DNA from: an uncultured Christensenella sp.
GTDB lineage: Bacteria > Bacillota > Clostridia > Christensenellales > UBA3700
Length of the DNA stretch: 64,000 nt
Direction of reading: 5' to 3'
NCBI GenBank assembly: GCA_949287655.1
Contig: CASEHD010000005.1
Location: 1 to 64,000, forward strand
The translations under genes and the position numbers were made by a program. The notes under the pieces are model-generated. The model saw only the letters and a program-made list of their open reading frames with translations. It was not told where the DNA came from and did no database searches. Of this stretch, positions 16,376-25,870 are shown piece by piece; positions within the stretch are counted from its first letter, which is position 1, and every line of letters begins with the position of its first letter.

Positions 16376-18298
16376 TCAGTATTTTCTCGCTTTTTCAAGC
16401 ATCTTGTTGCGGTTTTCAAGCGCTTTTGCGCTCTTTTCCCCGTGCGGATTGTGCGTTACGCCGACGTTCCACCAGCTTTCGTAGCCGTGAGTCATCGACT
16501 TGGGCGCGACTTTGATGTCTATAAGGGTCGGCTTTGTCTGTTTAAGGCTGTCCGCGATCGCCGCTTTCAGCTCTTCCGCGTTCCTGACCGTGTAGGACAC
16601 AAAACCGTAAGAACGCGCGTTCATCGCGAAGTCGATATTAAGGAATTTGCCCTCTCTTATCGGCTTGTTTCCCTTGCGGTAACGCAGCTCGGTACACAGG
16701 CTGTCTACGCCCTGCTCCATCTGCAGATTGTTTATACAGCCGAAAGACGCGTTGTCGAACACGATGACGTTCATCTTTATGCCTTCCTGCACCGCGGTGA
16801 CCATTTCGGTATGCAGCATCAGATAGCTGCCGTCGCCCGCCATCGCGTATACTTCGCGGTCGGGATTAGCCATTTTCGCGCCGAGCGCGCCTGCGATCTC
16901 GTAACCCATGCACGAGTAGCCGTATTCCATATTGTAGCTGTCTATACAATCTGTCGTCCACATTCTCTGCAGGTCGCCCGGGAGACTTCCGGAAGAGCCG
17001 ACGATTATCGCGTCCGCCGGTATATTTTCCCTTATTATCCCTATCGCCGTCGTCTGCGCCATCGCGCCGCCGTGCGCCTTTATAAACGCTTCTACCGCGT
17101 CCGGAGTATGAGAATCGATCTCAGGCTTATACTTGTCGTTGATCTCGATCGAAGTCAGCCTTTTCATCTCCTTATCCCACGCAGCTTTCGCCGCCTTTAT
17201 CTCGCCGGTATACGCGCTCTTGTAGCCTTCGAGCAGCTTTCCGAGCGCGATTATGCCGCTCTTCGCGTCGCCGACCGCCTTGACCGCTTCCAGTTTGCCC
17301 GCATGGAATTCGGACGCGTTTATCGTGACGACCTGCGCCTTAGCGAAAAGAGATTTGGACGCCGTCGTAAAGTCCGTGAATCTGGTGCCGACCGCTATTA
17401 TCACGTCGGCTTTGGAAGCTATCGTATTTGCCGCGAGGTTGCCCGTCGCGCCTACGCCGCCCAGGTTGAGCGGATGAGAAGAAGGTATCGCGCTCTTTCC
17501 CGCCTGCGTTTCTCCGAACGGGATATTGAACTTTTCGCAGAACTTCGCGACCTCTTCGCCCGCCTCGCTATACTTTACGCCTCCGCCGACGATGAGCATC
17601 GGCTTTTTCGCGCCCTTTATCACGTCCGCAACGTCGTTGAGCTGTTCGGGCGCGGGGGTCGGGCGGACTATGCGGTGAACTCTCTTTTTGAAGAATTCGG
17701 CGGGATAGTCGTAACACTCGCCCTGCACGTCCTGCGGAAGCGCGATCGCGACCGCTCCCGTCCTCGCCGGGTCGAGAAGCGCTCTCATAGCGTTGATGAG
17801 CGCGGTCATTATCATTTCGGGCCTCGTGATCCTGTCAAAATATCTGGTGACCGCCCTGAACGCGTCGTTCGTCGTGATCGTCGGGTTGTATTCGTGTTCT
17901 ATCTGCTGAAGCACGGGATCGGGCTGACGGGTCGCGAAAGTGTCGCCCATAAACAGAAGCAGCGGGATATTGTTCGCCGTAGCGGTACCCGCCGCAGTGA
18001 CCATATTCGCCGCGCCCGGTCCTATCGACGAGATGCAGGGGATTATCCTTCTCCTGTTGCTCTGTTTCGCAAACGCGGTGGCGACCTGCGCCATACCCTG
18101 TTCGTTCTTCCCCTGATAGACCTTTATGCCGTGCTTTGTCATCGAAAGCGCTTCGCCTACGCCCAGCACGCAACCGTGCCCGAAGATCGTGAAGAAACCT
18201 TCTACGAACTTAGTCTGTTTGCCGTCGAATTCGACGTACTGGTTGTCAAGAAATCTGACGATCGCCTCGCCGACGCTTATTCTCTCTGTCTTGCTCAT
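16376..18298 (-). CDS. iolD: 3D-(3,5/4)-trihydroxycyclohexane-1,2-dione acylhydrolase
   Basis: Opens the ring of THcHDO to 5-deoxy-glucuronate, using thiamine diphosphate. The 640-residue protein has the three-domain TPP-enzyme layout. The TPP-binding motif GDGSYLMLHTEMVTAVQEGIKMNVIVFDN lies in the C-terminal third, and the N-terminal domain contains the FGHGCVLGVGEAL segment. The start has VRFLDNQYVEFDGKQ, as in other IolD proteins. The gap to iolB is 18 bp. Confidence 0.95.
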   Translation of the reverse strand: MSKTERISVGEAIVRFLDNQYVEFDGKQTKFVEGFFTIFGHGCVLGVGEALSMTKHGIKVYQGKNEQGMAQVATAFAKQSNRRRIIPCISSIGPGAANMVTAAGTATANNIPLLLFMGDTFATRQPDPVLQQIEHEYNPTITTNDAFRAVTRYFDRITRPEMIMTALINAMRALLDPARTGAVAIALPQDVQGECYDYPAEFFKKRVHRIVRPTPAPEQLNDVADVIKGAKKPMLIVGGGVKYSEAGEEVAKFCEKFNIPFGETQAGKSAIPSSHPLNLGGVGATGNLAANTIASKADVIIAVGTRFTDFTTASKSLFAKAQVVTINASEFHAGKLEAVKAVGDAKSGIIALGKLLEGYKSAYTGEIKAAKAAWDKEMKRLTSIEINDKYKPEIDSHTPDAVEAFIKAHGGAMAQTTAIGIIRENIPADAIIVGSSGSLPGDLQRMWTTDCIDSYNMEYGYSCMGYEIAGALGAKMANPDREVYAMAGDGSYLMLHTEMVTAVQEGIKMNVIVFDNASFGCINNLQMEQGVDSLCTELRYRKGNKPIREGKFLNIDFAMNARSYGFVSYTVRNAEELKAAIADSLKQTKPTLIDIKVAPKSMTHGYESWWNVGVTHNPHGEKSAKALENRNKMLEKARKY

Positions 18299-18316
18299 AT
18301 AATCCCTCTCGATTCG

Positions 18317-19087
18317 TTATTTTTCCCAGTACTCGTATCTGGGGTCTACTATTCTGGTCTTGTCCCACGGATCGCCGTCCAGGTGTCTTATCATCCAGCA
18401 GCAATACATCGGATATCCGGGAGCGGTGACCTGCACGTGCGTCTTGCCGCCCGGGAAACAGCCCACGCAGCCGTCTACGACGGTGTGCGGCTCCATCTCT
18501 CCGATAAAACACGCGCCGAACGCTTCCGGCTTAGTCATCTTGTAATAATAGACCTCGGGTTGCGGGTGGCTGTGCGGCAGATAGCTCCACCACCTGCCCT
18601 GCCTTGCGATAACTTCGCCGACGACGAGGTTGGAATAAGGCGCATTGGAATAATCGAACACGGTGTTCACGTCTCTCACCGCGGTGTTTTCCCAAAGCCC
18701 CTCGCAGGACACGCTTCTTATAACGTCGCTCTTGTCGTAGAACTTCGCGGGGAAGGTCCTGTCGTTGAGCGTCGCCAGGTATATAATCTCGCTGTCCTTC
18801 TTCGCCTCTACCGTCAGAGTGTTGCCCTTGCAGACGTGCATCGTTATCGGCATATCGTCGAAGACTCCGCTTCTTGCGCCGCTTCCGGTAAGGTCGCCGC
18901 ATCTCATCACGACTTCGCCTTCGGTCAGCAGTACGCACATTTCCTTGTCCTTTTCGGCAAAGGTCTTCACGTCGCCCGCCTTTATCCTTACGACAAGTAT
19001 GTCCATCATCATCTCTTTGTTTTTGCCGCCTATCCTGGTCAGCGTCTTGACGCCGTCCTTATTGAACTTAGGATATCCGAAAGACAT
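18317..19087 (-). CDS. iolB: 5-deoxy-glucuronate isomerase
   Basis: Isomerises 5-deoxy-glucuronate to 2-deoxy-5-keto-gluconate (DKG). A 256-residue double cupin; the second cupin carries the metal-binding pattern PHSHPQPEVYYYK ... MEPHTVVDGCVGCFPGGKTHVQVTAPG with two histidines and a glutamate, followed by YCCWMIRHLDGDPW, all conserved in the IolB family. It lies between iolC and iolD. Confidence 0.95.
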   Translation of the reverse strand: MSFGYPKFNKDGVKTLTRIGGKNKEMMMDILVVRIKAGDVKTFAEKDKEMCVLLTEGEVVMRCGDLTGSGARSGVFDDMPITMHVCKGNTLTVEAKKDSEIIYLATLNDRTFPAKFYDKSDVIRSVSCEGLWENTAVRDVNTVFDYSNAPYSNLVVGEVIARQGRWWSYLPHSHPQPEVYYYKMTKPEAFGACFIGEMEPHTVVDGCVGCFPGGKTHVQVTAPGYPMYCCWMIRHLDGDPWDKTRIVDPRYEYWEK

Positions 19088-19129
19088 CTTATACCTCCTG
19101 AAATTTTCCTGCCCGTGTTTGTTAAGGGC

Positions 19130-20146
19130 TTATTTTCTTGCGATCATCTCGCCGTATTCCTTCTTCTCGGCTTCGATGAATTTTTCCAGCTCTTCTCTCG
19201 TCGGCATAAACTCGCTGCAGCCGTGAGCGGATACCAGCATGGACGCGGAAGCGGAGCCGTGCTCTAAGCAATCCATAATGTCCGCGCCGTCGAACAGGTA
19301 GCAGAGAAACGCGCTGCCGTAACCGTCACCGCCGCCGAACGACTTGAACGCCTTGACAGGAAACGGCTTTATGTTGTATTTCCGACCGTCCGATGTATGC
19401 GCGGTGCTGCCCTCTTTGCCGTGCTTTATTATCACGATCTTAGCGCGCTTTTTGAACCAGTAAGCCGCGGTAGCTTCGTCGTCTATGCCGGGCGCGAATA
19501 TCGCCTGGGTCAGATCGTATTCCTCTCTCGAGCCCATGATTATATCGCTGTGCTCGGCAACCGCGGTATAATAAACGGCGATCTCGTCCTTGCTCTTCCA
19601 GTTGTATTCGCGGTAGTCGATATCGAAAATTATCTTTGTACCCACCTTTTCCGCAAGCTGTATCGCCTTCAGGCACGCCTCTCTGGACGGGCTCTGCGCG
19701 AGCGCGGTGCCGCTGATAAGCAGCGCCTTCGCGCCGGCGATATACTCTTCGTCCACGTCCGCAGGATCGAGCGAAAGGTCCGCGACTCCTTCGCGGTACA
19801 TAAGTATGCTGCTTTCTGTCGGCGAAAGTATTTCGGTAAACGTAAGCCCCAGCTTCTCGCCGTGCTCCGCCCTCTTTATATGCGATACGTCGATGCCTTC
19901 GTTCTTGAAAAAGTCGACGACGTAATCGCCGAAACGGTCGTCGGACACCCTTGCGATAAATCCGACCTTCTTGCCCAGTCTCGCCAGACCGACCGCTACG
20001 TTTGCGGGCGAGCCGCCCAGATATTTGCGGTACTGCTGACTGCCCGCGAGCGTCTTGAAATAGTCGAGCGGGTTGAAGTCGATAGCGATCCTGCCGACCG
20101 CTATCAGATCGAGTTTTCTGCTTTCGTCAAAAGTAACGTACTGCAT
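19130..20146 (-). CDS. iolC: 5-dehydro-2-deoxygluconokinase
   Basis: Phosphorylates DKG to DKG-6-phosphate. The 338-residue PfkB-family kinase shows the GGSPANVAVGLARLG motif (about residue 40) and the C-terminal FGGGDGYGSAFL motif with the catalytic aspartate. It ends with a charged helical tail. It is second in the operon, 36 bp after the aldolase gene. The alternative, another sugar kinase of the PfkB family, is unlikely given the neighbours. Confidence 0.93.
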   Translation of the reverse strand: MQYVTFDESRKLDLIAVGRIAIDFNPLDYFKTLAGSQQYRKYLGGSPANVAVGLARLGKKVGFIARVSDDRFGDYVVDFFKNEGIDVSHIKRAEHGEKLGLTFTEILSPTESSILMYREGVADLSLDPADVDEEYIAGAKALLISGTALAQSPSREACLKAIQLAEKVGTKIIFDIDYREYNWKSKDEIAVYYTAVAEHSDIIMGSREEYDLTQAIFAPGIDDEATAAYWFKKRAKIVIIKHGKEGSTAHTSDGRKYNIKPFPVKAFKSFGGGDGYGSAFLCYLFDGADIMDCLEHGSASASMLVSAHGCSEFMPTREELEKFIEAEKKEYGEMIARK

Positions 20147-20181
20147 ATTTTAATCTCCTGTTAAATGAGGTTATGAACGCC

Positions 20182-21015
20182 TTATAAGACGGTTTTGTTG
20201 CAAAGTAGGATTATCTTTTCAGCCGCTTCTTCGACCTTTGCTATCGCCGTCGGAAGATACGCCTTGGGGTCGAACGCGTCGGGGTTTTCTTTCAGCCCCC
20301 GTTTGAGTCCTTCGGTAAACGCTTGTCTGAGCTGAGTCGCAAAATTTATCTTTGAAATGCCCGCCTTAATGCACGCGGTTATCACGTCGTCCGAAAGCCC
20401 GCTTGCGCCGTGAAGTACGAGGGGGATATCGACCGCCGCCGCGATCTCCTCGATCCTGTCCACCGCAATGTGCGGCACGCCCTTGTAAACGCCGTGCGCG
20501 GTGCCGACGCCTATCGCGAGGCTGTCCACGCCCGTGCGCGCGACGAATTCGACCGCTTCGGAGACCTCCGTATACTTTATCTTCGCTTCCGTCTCCTCCT
20601 TGCCGCCGATCGTGCCCAGCTCTCCTTCAACGCTTACGCCGTGCGGATGCGCGAGGTCGACGACCTCTTTCGTAAGCGCGACGTTGCCGTCGAGAGGCAG
20701 CGCGGAGCCGTCTATCATCACCGAAGTATAGCCCGCTTCTATGCATGCCTTGCATATCGCGACGTCGCCGCCGTGATCCAGATGTATTGAAATGTCGGGA
20801 CTACCTTTGTAAAGCGCGCGAACGAGCGCGCTGTAAGCGGGAATACCGCCGTATTTAAGAGTTCGCGGAATAGTCTGGATTATGACGGGGCGCCCGGTCT
20901 TCTCCGCCGCGCGGAGCACGCCGATGACGCTTTCGAGATTGTCGACGTTGAACGCGGGAACGGCGTATCCGCCCTTCTTTGCCTCGTCAAGCAGGATCTT
21001 ATTGTTGAATATCAT
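20182..21015 (-). CDS. iolJ: Class II aldolase, probable 6-phospho-5-dehydro-2-deoxy-D-gluconate aldolase
   Basis: Probably splits DKG-6-phosphate into DHAP and malonate semialdehyde. It belongs to the class II fructose-bisphosphate/tagatose aldolase family: YAVPAFNVDNLE at the start, zinc ligands in SIHLDHGGD, EGELGTIGGKE, GTAHGVYK and VLHGASGLSDD. The start at 21015 (277 residues) is preferred over the further upstream ATG because GAGAGGG lies just before it and the family begins MIFNNKILLDEAKK. It is first in the iol operon; sequence alone does not exclude fructose-bisphosphate aldolase activity. Confidence 0.85.
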   Translation of the reverse strand: MIFNNKILLDEAKKGGYAVPAFNVDNLESVIGVLRAAEKTGRPVIIQTIPRTLKYGGIPAYSALVRALYKGSPDISIHLDHGGDVAICKACIEAGYTSVMIDGSALPLDGNVALTKEVVDLAHPHGVSVEGELGTIGGKEETEAKIKYTEVSEAVEFVARTGVDSLAIGVGTAHGVYKGVPHIAVDRIEEIAAAVDIPLVLHGASGLSDDVITACIKAGISKINFATQLRQAFTEGLKRGLKENPDAFDPKAYLPTAIAKVEEAAEKIILLCNKTVL

Positions 21016-21052
21016 ATTTTCCCTCTCCGTAAGACGCGTACGTCCGTATATT

Positions 21053-21081
21053 ATTTTACTATTATACGTATGCGGTGTCAA
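21053..21081 (-). promoter_or_regulatory. Promoter of the iol operon
   Basis: On the minus strand TTGACA (21076-21081) and TAAAAT (21053-21058) with 17 bases between. A perfect 14-bp palindrome, TTATTCGCGAATAA, lies at 21152-21165, about 70 bp upstream, and may be an operator. The rest of 21082-21320 is AT-rich with nothing I recognise. Confidence 0.75.
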
Positions 21082-21151
21082 TAGCTTTGAGTAAAATATT
21101 GCTTATTTTATCCATTATTTTGCAGGTAAAAACAACGTTATGATTTAAATA

Positions 21152-21165
21152 TTATTCGCGAATAA
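21152..21165. promoter_or_regulatory. 14-bp palindrome upstream of the iol promoter
   Basis: TTATTCGCGAATAA is a perfect inverted repeat in an otherwise plain AT-rich region. Its place upstream of the iol promoter suggests a regulator site, but no regulator gene is in the window. Confidence 0.35.
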
Positions 21166-21323
21166 GCTGTATTTTGTTGAATTTAATAAGTTTCACGCGG
21201 ATTTGATATTATTTGTCGTATACGTTTTGTCCATATTTTATACGCTTTTCATCGTCCTTCCTTCTCTTTTGCGGGCAAAGCGTCGGTCATAGCGACGTCG
21301 GGCAGGCGGTTTTACAGAAAAAC

Positions 21324-21363
21324 AAAGTCCCCTCTTCTCGCATTTGCGAAAAGAGAGGACTTT
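21324..21363 (-). terminator. Terminator after tldE
   Basis: AAAGTCC (21324-21330) pairs with GGACTTT (21357-21363), with inner pairing CTCGC/GCGA-type; on the minus strand it is followed by TTTGTTTTTC, 16 bp after the tldE stop. Confidence 0.8.
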
Positions 21364-21378
21364 ATAACGCTTTTACTT

Positions 21379-22608
21379 TTACTTTCTGACGTTTACCGCT
21401 TTTGCACTGAAAACGATATAGTTTCTCTCGCCCGTAGTCCACACGCATTTATCCGAAGCTCCGAGAAAATCTTTGCCCAGCATATCGAACACGTTGACGG
21501 AAATCGTGAACTCAGGCAGTCTGCCCGCAAGTCTGCCGTTTTCGTAAACATAAGCCGTCTGCACCGGCAGCGCCACGTCTCCCGTCGCCGTCATGTCGCC
21601 GCCTGACGTCATTGACACGAAAACCGCCTTCTCTCCCTTCAATATGTCGCTTACGCTGTCTTGCGTCGCGGCTATTCTGAGTCCGCTCATTCCCTCTGCC
21701 GGAAGCGCGGCAAACGGCGCGGCGGCGGTGCCGCAATTCCCGACCTTATACTTAGCCGCGCTCTGACGCGTGGTAAGCAGATTTTTCATCACTCCGTCTT
21801 TTACGAAATATGCCTTATAGCCCTCGTTTATTACGCCTTCGCCGTCAAAGAATACCGCCCCCGCGCTGCTGTGAGGATCCTGATCGCAATACATGGTGAA
21901 TTTATCCGAAAACACTTTTTTACCCAGCTTTCCCGCAAGCAAAGACGAACCGCCGACATAGGACTGAGCAACAAAATCCTTGACGAGATATTGACATACG
22001 GAAGGATCTGCGATTACGATTATGTCTCCCTCTTCAAACATATCCGCGGCTTTTTTATATGCGGCGGCAAGAGTTTTTACGTCGGCGCGTATTTTTTCAG
22101 CCTCAAATGCGTCTCCCGAAACCTCGTATATCTCATCCATGATAGATGCGGAGTCGCGTTCTTTCAGCACAAAATAAGCGGATACGTCCGATCCCGTGCA
22201 CTCGTATTTTTTATCTCCGCCTGACAGAGAGATCGTGCGGTCGCAAATGACCGTTTTGCCGGATATAATAAAATCGGGATTATCCTCAGACAGCCCGCGG
22301 ATGAGTTTTTCTCCCTCTCGCATCAGCTCTGATTTTTTTATAATTTCTTTACCCGTGTCGATCTTCTTGCTTTCCTTTATCTTCTCAGGCGCGACATACG
22401 GCGTTTTGCCGCCAAGGGCTTTGACAGCTTTTTCTTCCAGTTCTGAAATGTCGACGTCGCCCGATTTTCCCGCCACGCCGATATATCCGTTATCATATAC
22501 CCTGACGGTAGTCTGCACGCCGTCCTTTATTCTCAGAGACGCCAGCTTCCCCGCCGTATACGTCAAAGTCCTTTCGATCGTCTTCCTTATATAAGTCTGT
22601 TTTTCCAT
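21379..22608 (-). CDS. tldE: TldE/PmbA-family metalloprotease partner
   Basis: TldE and TldD form a heteromeric protease that trims peptides and unfolded proteins; TldE is the non-catalytic partner. The 409-residue protein lacks an HExxxH motif and contains the PmbA-family C-terminal segments (GGDMTATGDVALPVQTAYVYENGRLAGRLPEF). I prefer the ATG at 22608 with GAGGTG just upstream to the GTG two codons earlier. It starts eight bases after the tldD stop, so they are coupled. Confidence 0.88.
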   Translation of the reverse strand: MEKQTYIRKTIERTLTYTAGKLASLRIKDGVQTTVRVYDNGYIGVAGKSGDVDISELEEKAVKALGGKTPYVAPEKIKESKKIDTGKEIIKKSELMREGEKLIRGLSEDNPDFIISGKTVICDRTISLSGGDKKYECTGSDVSAYFVLKERDSASIMDEIYEVSGDAFEAEKIRADVKTLAAAYKKAADMFEEGDIIVIADPSVCQYLVKDFVAQSYVGGSSLLAGKLGKKVFSDKFTMYCDQDPHSSAGAVFFDGEGVINEGYKAYFVKDGVMKNLLTTRQSAAKYKVGNCGTAAAPFAALPAEGMSGLRIAATQDSVSDILKGEKAVFVSMTSGGDMTATGDVALPVQTAYVYENGRLAGRLPEFTISVNVFDMLGKDFLGASDKCVWTTGERNYIVFSAKAVNVRK

Positions 22609-22615
22609 ATTCACC

Positions 22616-23950
22616 TCACTGCACGTTCATTGCCGACACTCTTACGTGCGGTCCGCCGGTAGCGACGCTGAGCGGATACTGCTCCATCTTTCCGCATCCG
22701 CCTGTCGGAGAAGATTCGATCTCTTCGTCGTCGGCGACTCCGTCTATCAGAGACAGAGTTTCAAAAACGTTGCCCGTGATCACGGCTATCCTTACGGGAT
22801 CGCCTATCTTTCCGTCGATTATCTCGTATGATACGAGCGGCGCGATCGTAAAAGTGCTCATACCCGATCCGTGCTTGCAATTTTTGATATAATAGCCGTG
22901 TTTTATCCCTTTGAACAGATCTTCGACCTTGTCCGTGCCTCCTTCTACGAACGTAGAAGTCATTCTGACTATCGGCTCAAAGCCGCAATCTATCGCGCGG
23001 GCGTTACCCGTAGGCTTTTCTCCCAGATATGCCGCCGTTTCGACGCTGTGCAGTCTGCCCGTCAGCACTCCGTTTTTAATAAGATAGGTGCGCGTAGCCT
23101 TCGTACCCTCGTCGTCGTAAGGCACGTAGCCGCCGCCGTCTGTCAGCCCGCTGTCTACTATCGAAAGCTTTTCGCTGCCGACCTTCTTTCCTATCTGCCA
23201 TTCTTTCGCCATCGCTTCGTCACCCAGCATGAAGTCGGCTTCGCTCTTATGTCCGAAAGACTCGTGAGCGAATACGCCCGTAACGGACGGCGACAGCACG
23301 ACGGGATAACTCCCCGGCTTTTCAAGCTTTTTAGAGCGCAAAAGTACGTCCTCAGTCTCTCTGACGAACTCTTCGGTACAAACCGTATTTACGAGTTCGT
23401 CGAAAGTCGTGCAGTTTTTAACGTAATAATTATCGGCTTTTTCTTCTCCGTTCGCGAACTGTACCGAAACCACCGCGCCCGAAGTCTGAAAATCATATTT
23501 TATATCCGCGCCCTTACTGGAACAGAACTCGTAAACGGAATATCTGTCCGCATAGCCTGCGTTAACCACTTTTGCATAATCGGATTTAACTTCCCCTGCA
23601 GTTTTCTTTAAAAATTCAGTCTTTTTTTCAAGAGGGATATCCGCTACGCAATTGCCCGCAAAACGCATAACTTCGTCTTTATTGACCTCAAACGTCTTTA
23701 CCACGGGATCGTCGTCGATGCCGTCCTCGGGCGCAGCGTAGCCGGCAAGTTCCTCCAACATATCCTGCACGCGGTGAACGTCGTCGGTGGACGCGTAATA
23801 CCATTTCTTACCGTCGTAAACCCTCAGAAACGCTTTCTTTTCTCTGAGTTCTCTGCATTGACGGACCTCTCCTTCCGATACGGCGATCTGCACGGTATAG
23901 CGGTCCTCGATACGCACGTCTGAATAAAGTCCTTTTGAAAATTTATACAT
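22616..23950 (-). CDS. tldD: TldD-family zinc metalloprotease
   Basis: Catalytic partner of the TldD/TldE protease, 444 residues. The zinc-binding motif HESFGHKSE (HExxxH, about residue 233) is intact, as is the downstream VDSGLTDGGGYVPYDDEG block and the C-terminal SSPTGGCGKMEQYPLSVATGGPH, which carries a conserved cysteine. The ATG at 23950 has a GGAGG site. It follows the small membrane-protein gene by 62 bp, so it may share the opp transcript; peptide import and peptide trimming would fit together, though this is inference. Confidence 0.93.
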   Translation of the reverse strand: MYKFSKGLYSDVRIEDRYTVQIAVSEGEVRQCRELREKKAFLRVYDGKKWYYASTDDVHRVQDMLEELAGYAAPEDGIDDDPVVKTFEVNKDEVMRFAGNCVADIPLEKKTEFLKKTAGEVKSDYAKVVNAGYADRYSVYEFCSSKGADIKYDFQTSGAVVSVQFANGEEKADNYYVKNCTTFDELVNTVCTEEFVRETEDVLLRSKKLEKPGSYPVVLSPSVTGVFAHESFGHKSEADFMLGDEAMAKEWQIGKKVGSEKLSIVDSGLTDGGGYVPYDDEGTKATRTYLIKNGVLTGRLHSVETAAYLGEKPTGNARAIDCGFEPIVRMTSTFVEGGTDKVEDLFKGIKHGYYIKNCKHGSGMSTFTIAPLVSYEIIDGKIGDPVRIAVITGNVFETLSLIDGVADDEEIESSPTGGCGKMEQYPLSVATGGPHVRVSAMNVQ

Positions 23951-24012
23951 TTTTCCTCCGTTTGCCTTACGGCACGCATAAAATAAGCGTCGTTTATGAC
24001 GTGTGTCTTGCC

Positions 24013-24414
24013 TTATTCCGGCAGAAAATTATAATATAAAGCGAGAAATATCAGAGATACCGCTATATACGCAAGACCCGTTATCACCATATAACCGAAA
24101 CTTCTCTTTTTTTCTTTCATTGCCTCGCGGTATTCGTAAAAATCCTTATATTTCCTGTCCGCGGGATTCTTTTTAAAAACCCAGAAGAGATGTTTGATTC
24201 CGTACGTTATCATATCGAATACGCCGCCGTTGGACGCAAAGACAAGCCCGCCGAAACACGCGATAAGCACGCCCGAAACGAAGAATCCGTCGCACAGAGC
24301 TTTCATCACGTCGACCGTCTGCGACAGATGGAAAACGTCTTTTATCAACAAGACGATAAAAGTAAGAACCACACCTACCGCCGCGGTTATCAGATATTTG
24401 TATACGGTTTTCAT
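24013..24414 (-). CDS. DUF3899-type small membrane protein
   Basis: A 133-residue protein with three hydrophobic helices (residues about 7-27, 42-62 and 108-130) and a charged cytoplasmic loop NPADRKYKDFYEYREAMKEKKR. This pattern is that of DUF3899 proteins found in Bacillota; the function is unknown. The start has AAAGGAGAG just upstream. It lies between oppF and tldD. Confidence 0.75.
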   Translation of the reverse strand: MKTVYKYLITAAVGVVLTFIVLLIKDVFHLSQTVDVMKALCDGFFVSGVLIACFGGLVFASNGGVFDMITYGIKHLFWVFKKNPADRKYKDFYEYREAMKEKKRSFGYMVITGLAYIAVSLIFLALYYNFLPE

Positions 24415-24426
24415 TCTCTCCTTTAC

Positions 24427-24457
24427 GCAAGGTCTTCCGCAATGCGGAAGACCTTGC
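24427..24457. terminator. Perfect 14-bp hairpin after oppF
   Basis: GCAAGGTCTTCCGC and its complement flank a three-base loop. There is no T run on the minus strand, so it may be an mRNA-stabilising or partial terminator hairpin between oppF and the DUF3899 gene. Confidence 0.6.
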
Positions 24458-24481
24458 AGTCGGTTTTGTAAAAACTTGATT

Positions 24482-25870
24482 TTAATCCTTCTTTTTTGCA
24501 GCCGTTTTCTTTTTGGCGCGGGGCTTTTTCGCCTCGCCTTCCTCCGCGCCCCCGTTTTCGTTCAAAGGCGCTTCCTTCTCTTCGTTTCTTATATCGCCGA
24601 ATTCGGCGCGATACTTTTCGCGTTCGCCGTCGCTGCAATATACGAAATGTCCGGGAAGAACTTCTTGCATCGTAGGCTTTTCAGTCGAATAGTCGTGATC
24701 TGCGAGAGGATTGTAAGTTATCCTCTTCCTGTTTTTCTCAAAACGCGGATCCGGAAGCGGGATAGCCGACAAAAGAGACCTGGTGTACGGATGCATCGGA
24801 TGAGCGAAAAGCTCGTCGCTGGTAGCCAGTTCCACTATTTTCCCGAAATACATGACCGCGATCCTGTCCGAAAAATACTTGACGACGGAAAGGTCGTGAG
24901 CAATAAACATTATCGTAAGTCCCAGCTTTTCTCTGAGTTCGTTCAGAAGGTTTATGACCTGCGCCTGGATAGACACATCCAACGCCGATATAGGCTCGTC
25001 GGCTATTATCAGATCGGGGTGAAGTATCACCGCGCGCGCTATGCCTATACGCTGTCTCTGTCCGCCTGAAAACTCGTGCGGATATCTGTCCGCGTGTTCA
25101 GGGACAAGACCGACGAGATCGAGGACTCTGTAAACCTGCTCGTCAATGTATTTTTTATCCTTTATGCCTCTTATTATCAGACCTTCCGCTATGATCTCTC
25201 TTACCGTCATACGCGGGTTAAGCGAAGCGATCGGATCCTGAAAGATCATCTGCATCTTGTTCATGATGCGGTCTTTTTTCGCAAGTCTGAGTTCTTTCTT
25301 GTATTCTTTGAGAAGTTCTTCTTTTTCGCTTTCGGACGCTTCTTTCAGAAGAGGCGCGTATTTTTCTTCCACCTTCTTCATCTGCATCCTGCCGAACATC
25401 TTGTTGCAATTCTTATGATCGTATTCGGCGCTTGCGATATTTGACTTCTGTTCAGCGCGTACCGCGCGGTATTCTCTTGCCGCTTTTTCCTTTTCAGCCG
25501 CGTATTTCTGCGTTATGAGACCGGACTGAGCCGTGGCGTTTTTTATCTCCTCTTCCATAGCCGCGTCAGCTCTTCTGCAAGCCTCTTTGTATTTAGCTCT
25601 CGCGTCTTTTATAGCCTGTTTATAAGCGCGCGTCCCGGCGCATATACGCTGCCCCTGAAAATATACGGAGCCGCCGGTTATGTCGTAAAGACGGATAATA
25701 GAGCGCCCGGTCGTTGTCTTTCCGCAACCCGATTCGCCTACGAGACCGAAAACTTCGCCTTTGTATATATCGAAACTCACGTCGTCGACCGCTTTCAGAT
25801 GACCTTTGCCCATCTTAAAATACTGTTCGAGGTGGTCAACTTTAAGCAATACTTCTTTATTTTCCGCCAT
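24482..25870 (-). CDS. oppF: Oligopeptide ABC transporter ATPase OppF with coiled-coil insertion
   Basis: One of two ATPases driving oligopeptide import. The 462-residue protein has Walker A GESGCGKT (about 45-52), Q-loop MQMIFQDP (about 207-214), signature FSGGQRQR, Walker [13 protein letters not shown] and the OppF C-terminal [12 protein letters not shown]. Between Walker A and the Q-loop there are about 160 residues where about 45-50 are usual: a highly charged, alanine/lysine/glutamate-rich stretch (about 80-200) predicted to form helices. A lysine-rich tail ([15 protein letters not shown]) ends the protein. It overlaps oppD by 14 bases. Confidence 0.9.
   Translation of the reverse strand: MAENKEVLLKVDHLEQYFKMGKGHLKAVDDVSFDIYKGEVFGLVGESGCGKTTTGRSIIRLYDITGGSVYFQGQRICAGTRAYKQAIKDARAKYKEACRRADAAMEEEIKNATAQSGLITQKYAAEKEKAAREYRAVRAEQKSNIASAEYDHKNCNKMFGRMQMKKVEEKYAPLLKEASESEKEELLKEYKKELRLAKKDRIMNKMQMIFQDPIASLNPRMTVREIIAEGLIIRGIKDKKYIDEQVYRVLDLVGLVPEHADRYPHEFSGGQRQRIGIARAVILHPDLIIADEPISALDVSIQAQVINLLNELREKLGLTIMFIAHDLSVVKYFSDRIAVMYFGKIVELATSDELFAHPMHPYTRSLLSAIPLPDPRFEKNRKRITYNPLADHDYSTEKPTMQEVLPGHFVYCSDGEREKYRAEFGDIRNEEKEAPLNENGGAEEGEAKKPRAKKKTAAKKKD

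Noticed and set aside
15881..19267. A 1128-codon open frame on the plus strand
   Set aside because: It runs opposite iolE, iolD and iolB, which have clear family motifs. The GC-rich codon use of those genes leaves the other strand open; the translation has no recognisable motif.
24427..24457. A normal rho-independent terminator of the opp operon
   Set aside because: The stem is perfect but no T run follows on the minus strand, so read-through into the DUF3899 and tldD genes is likely.
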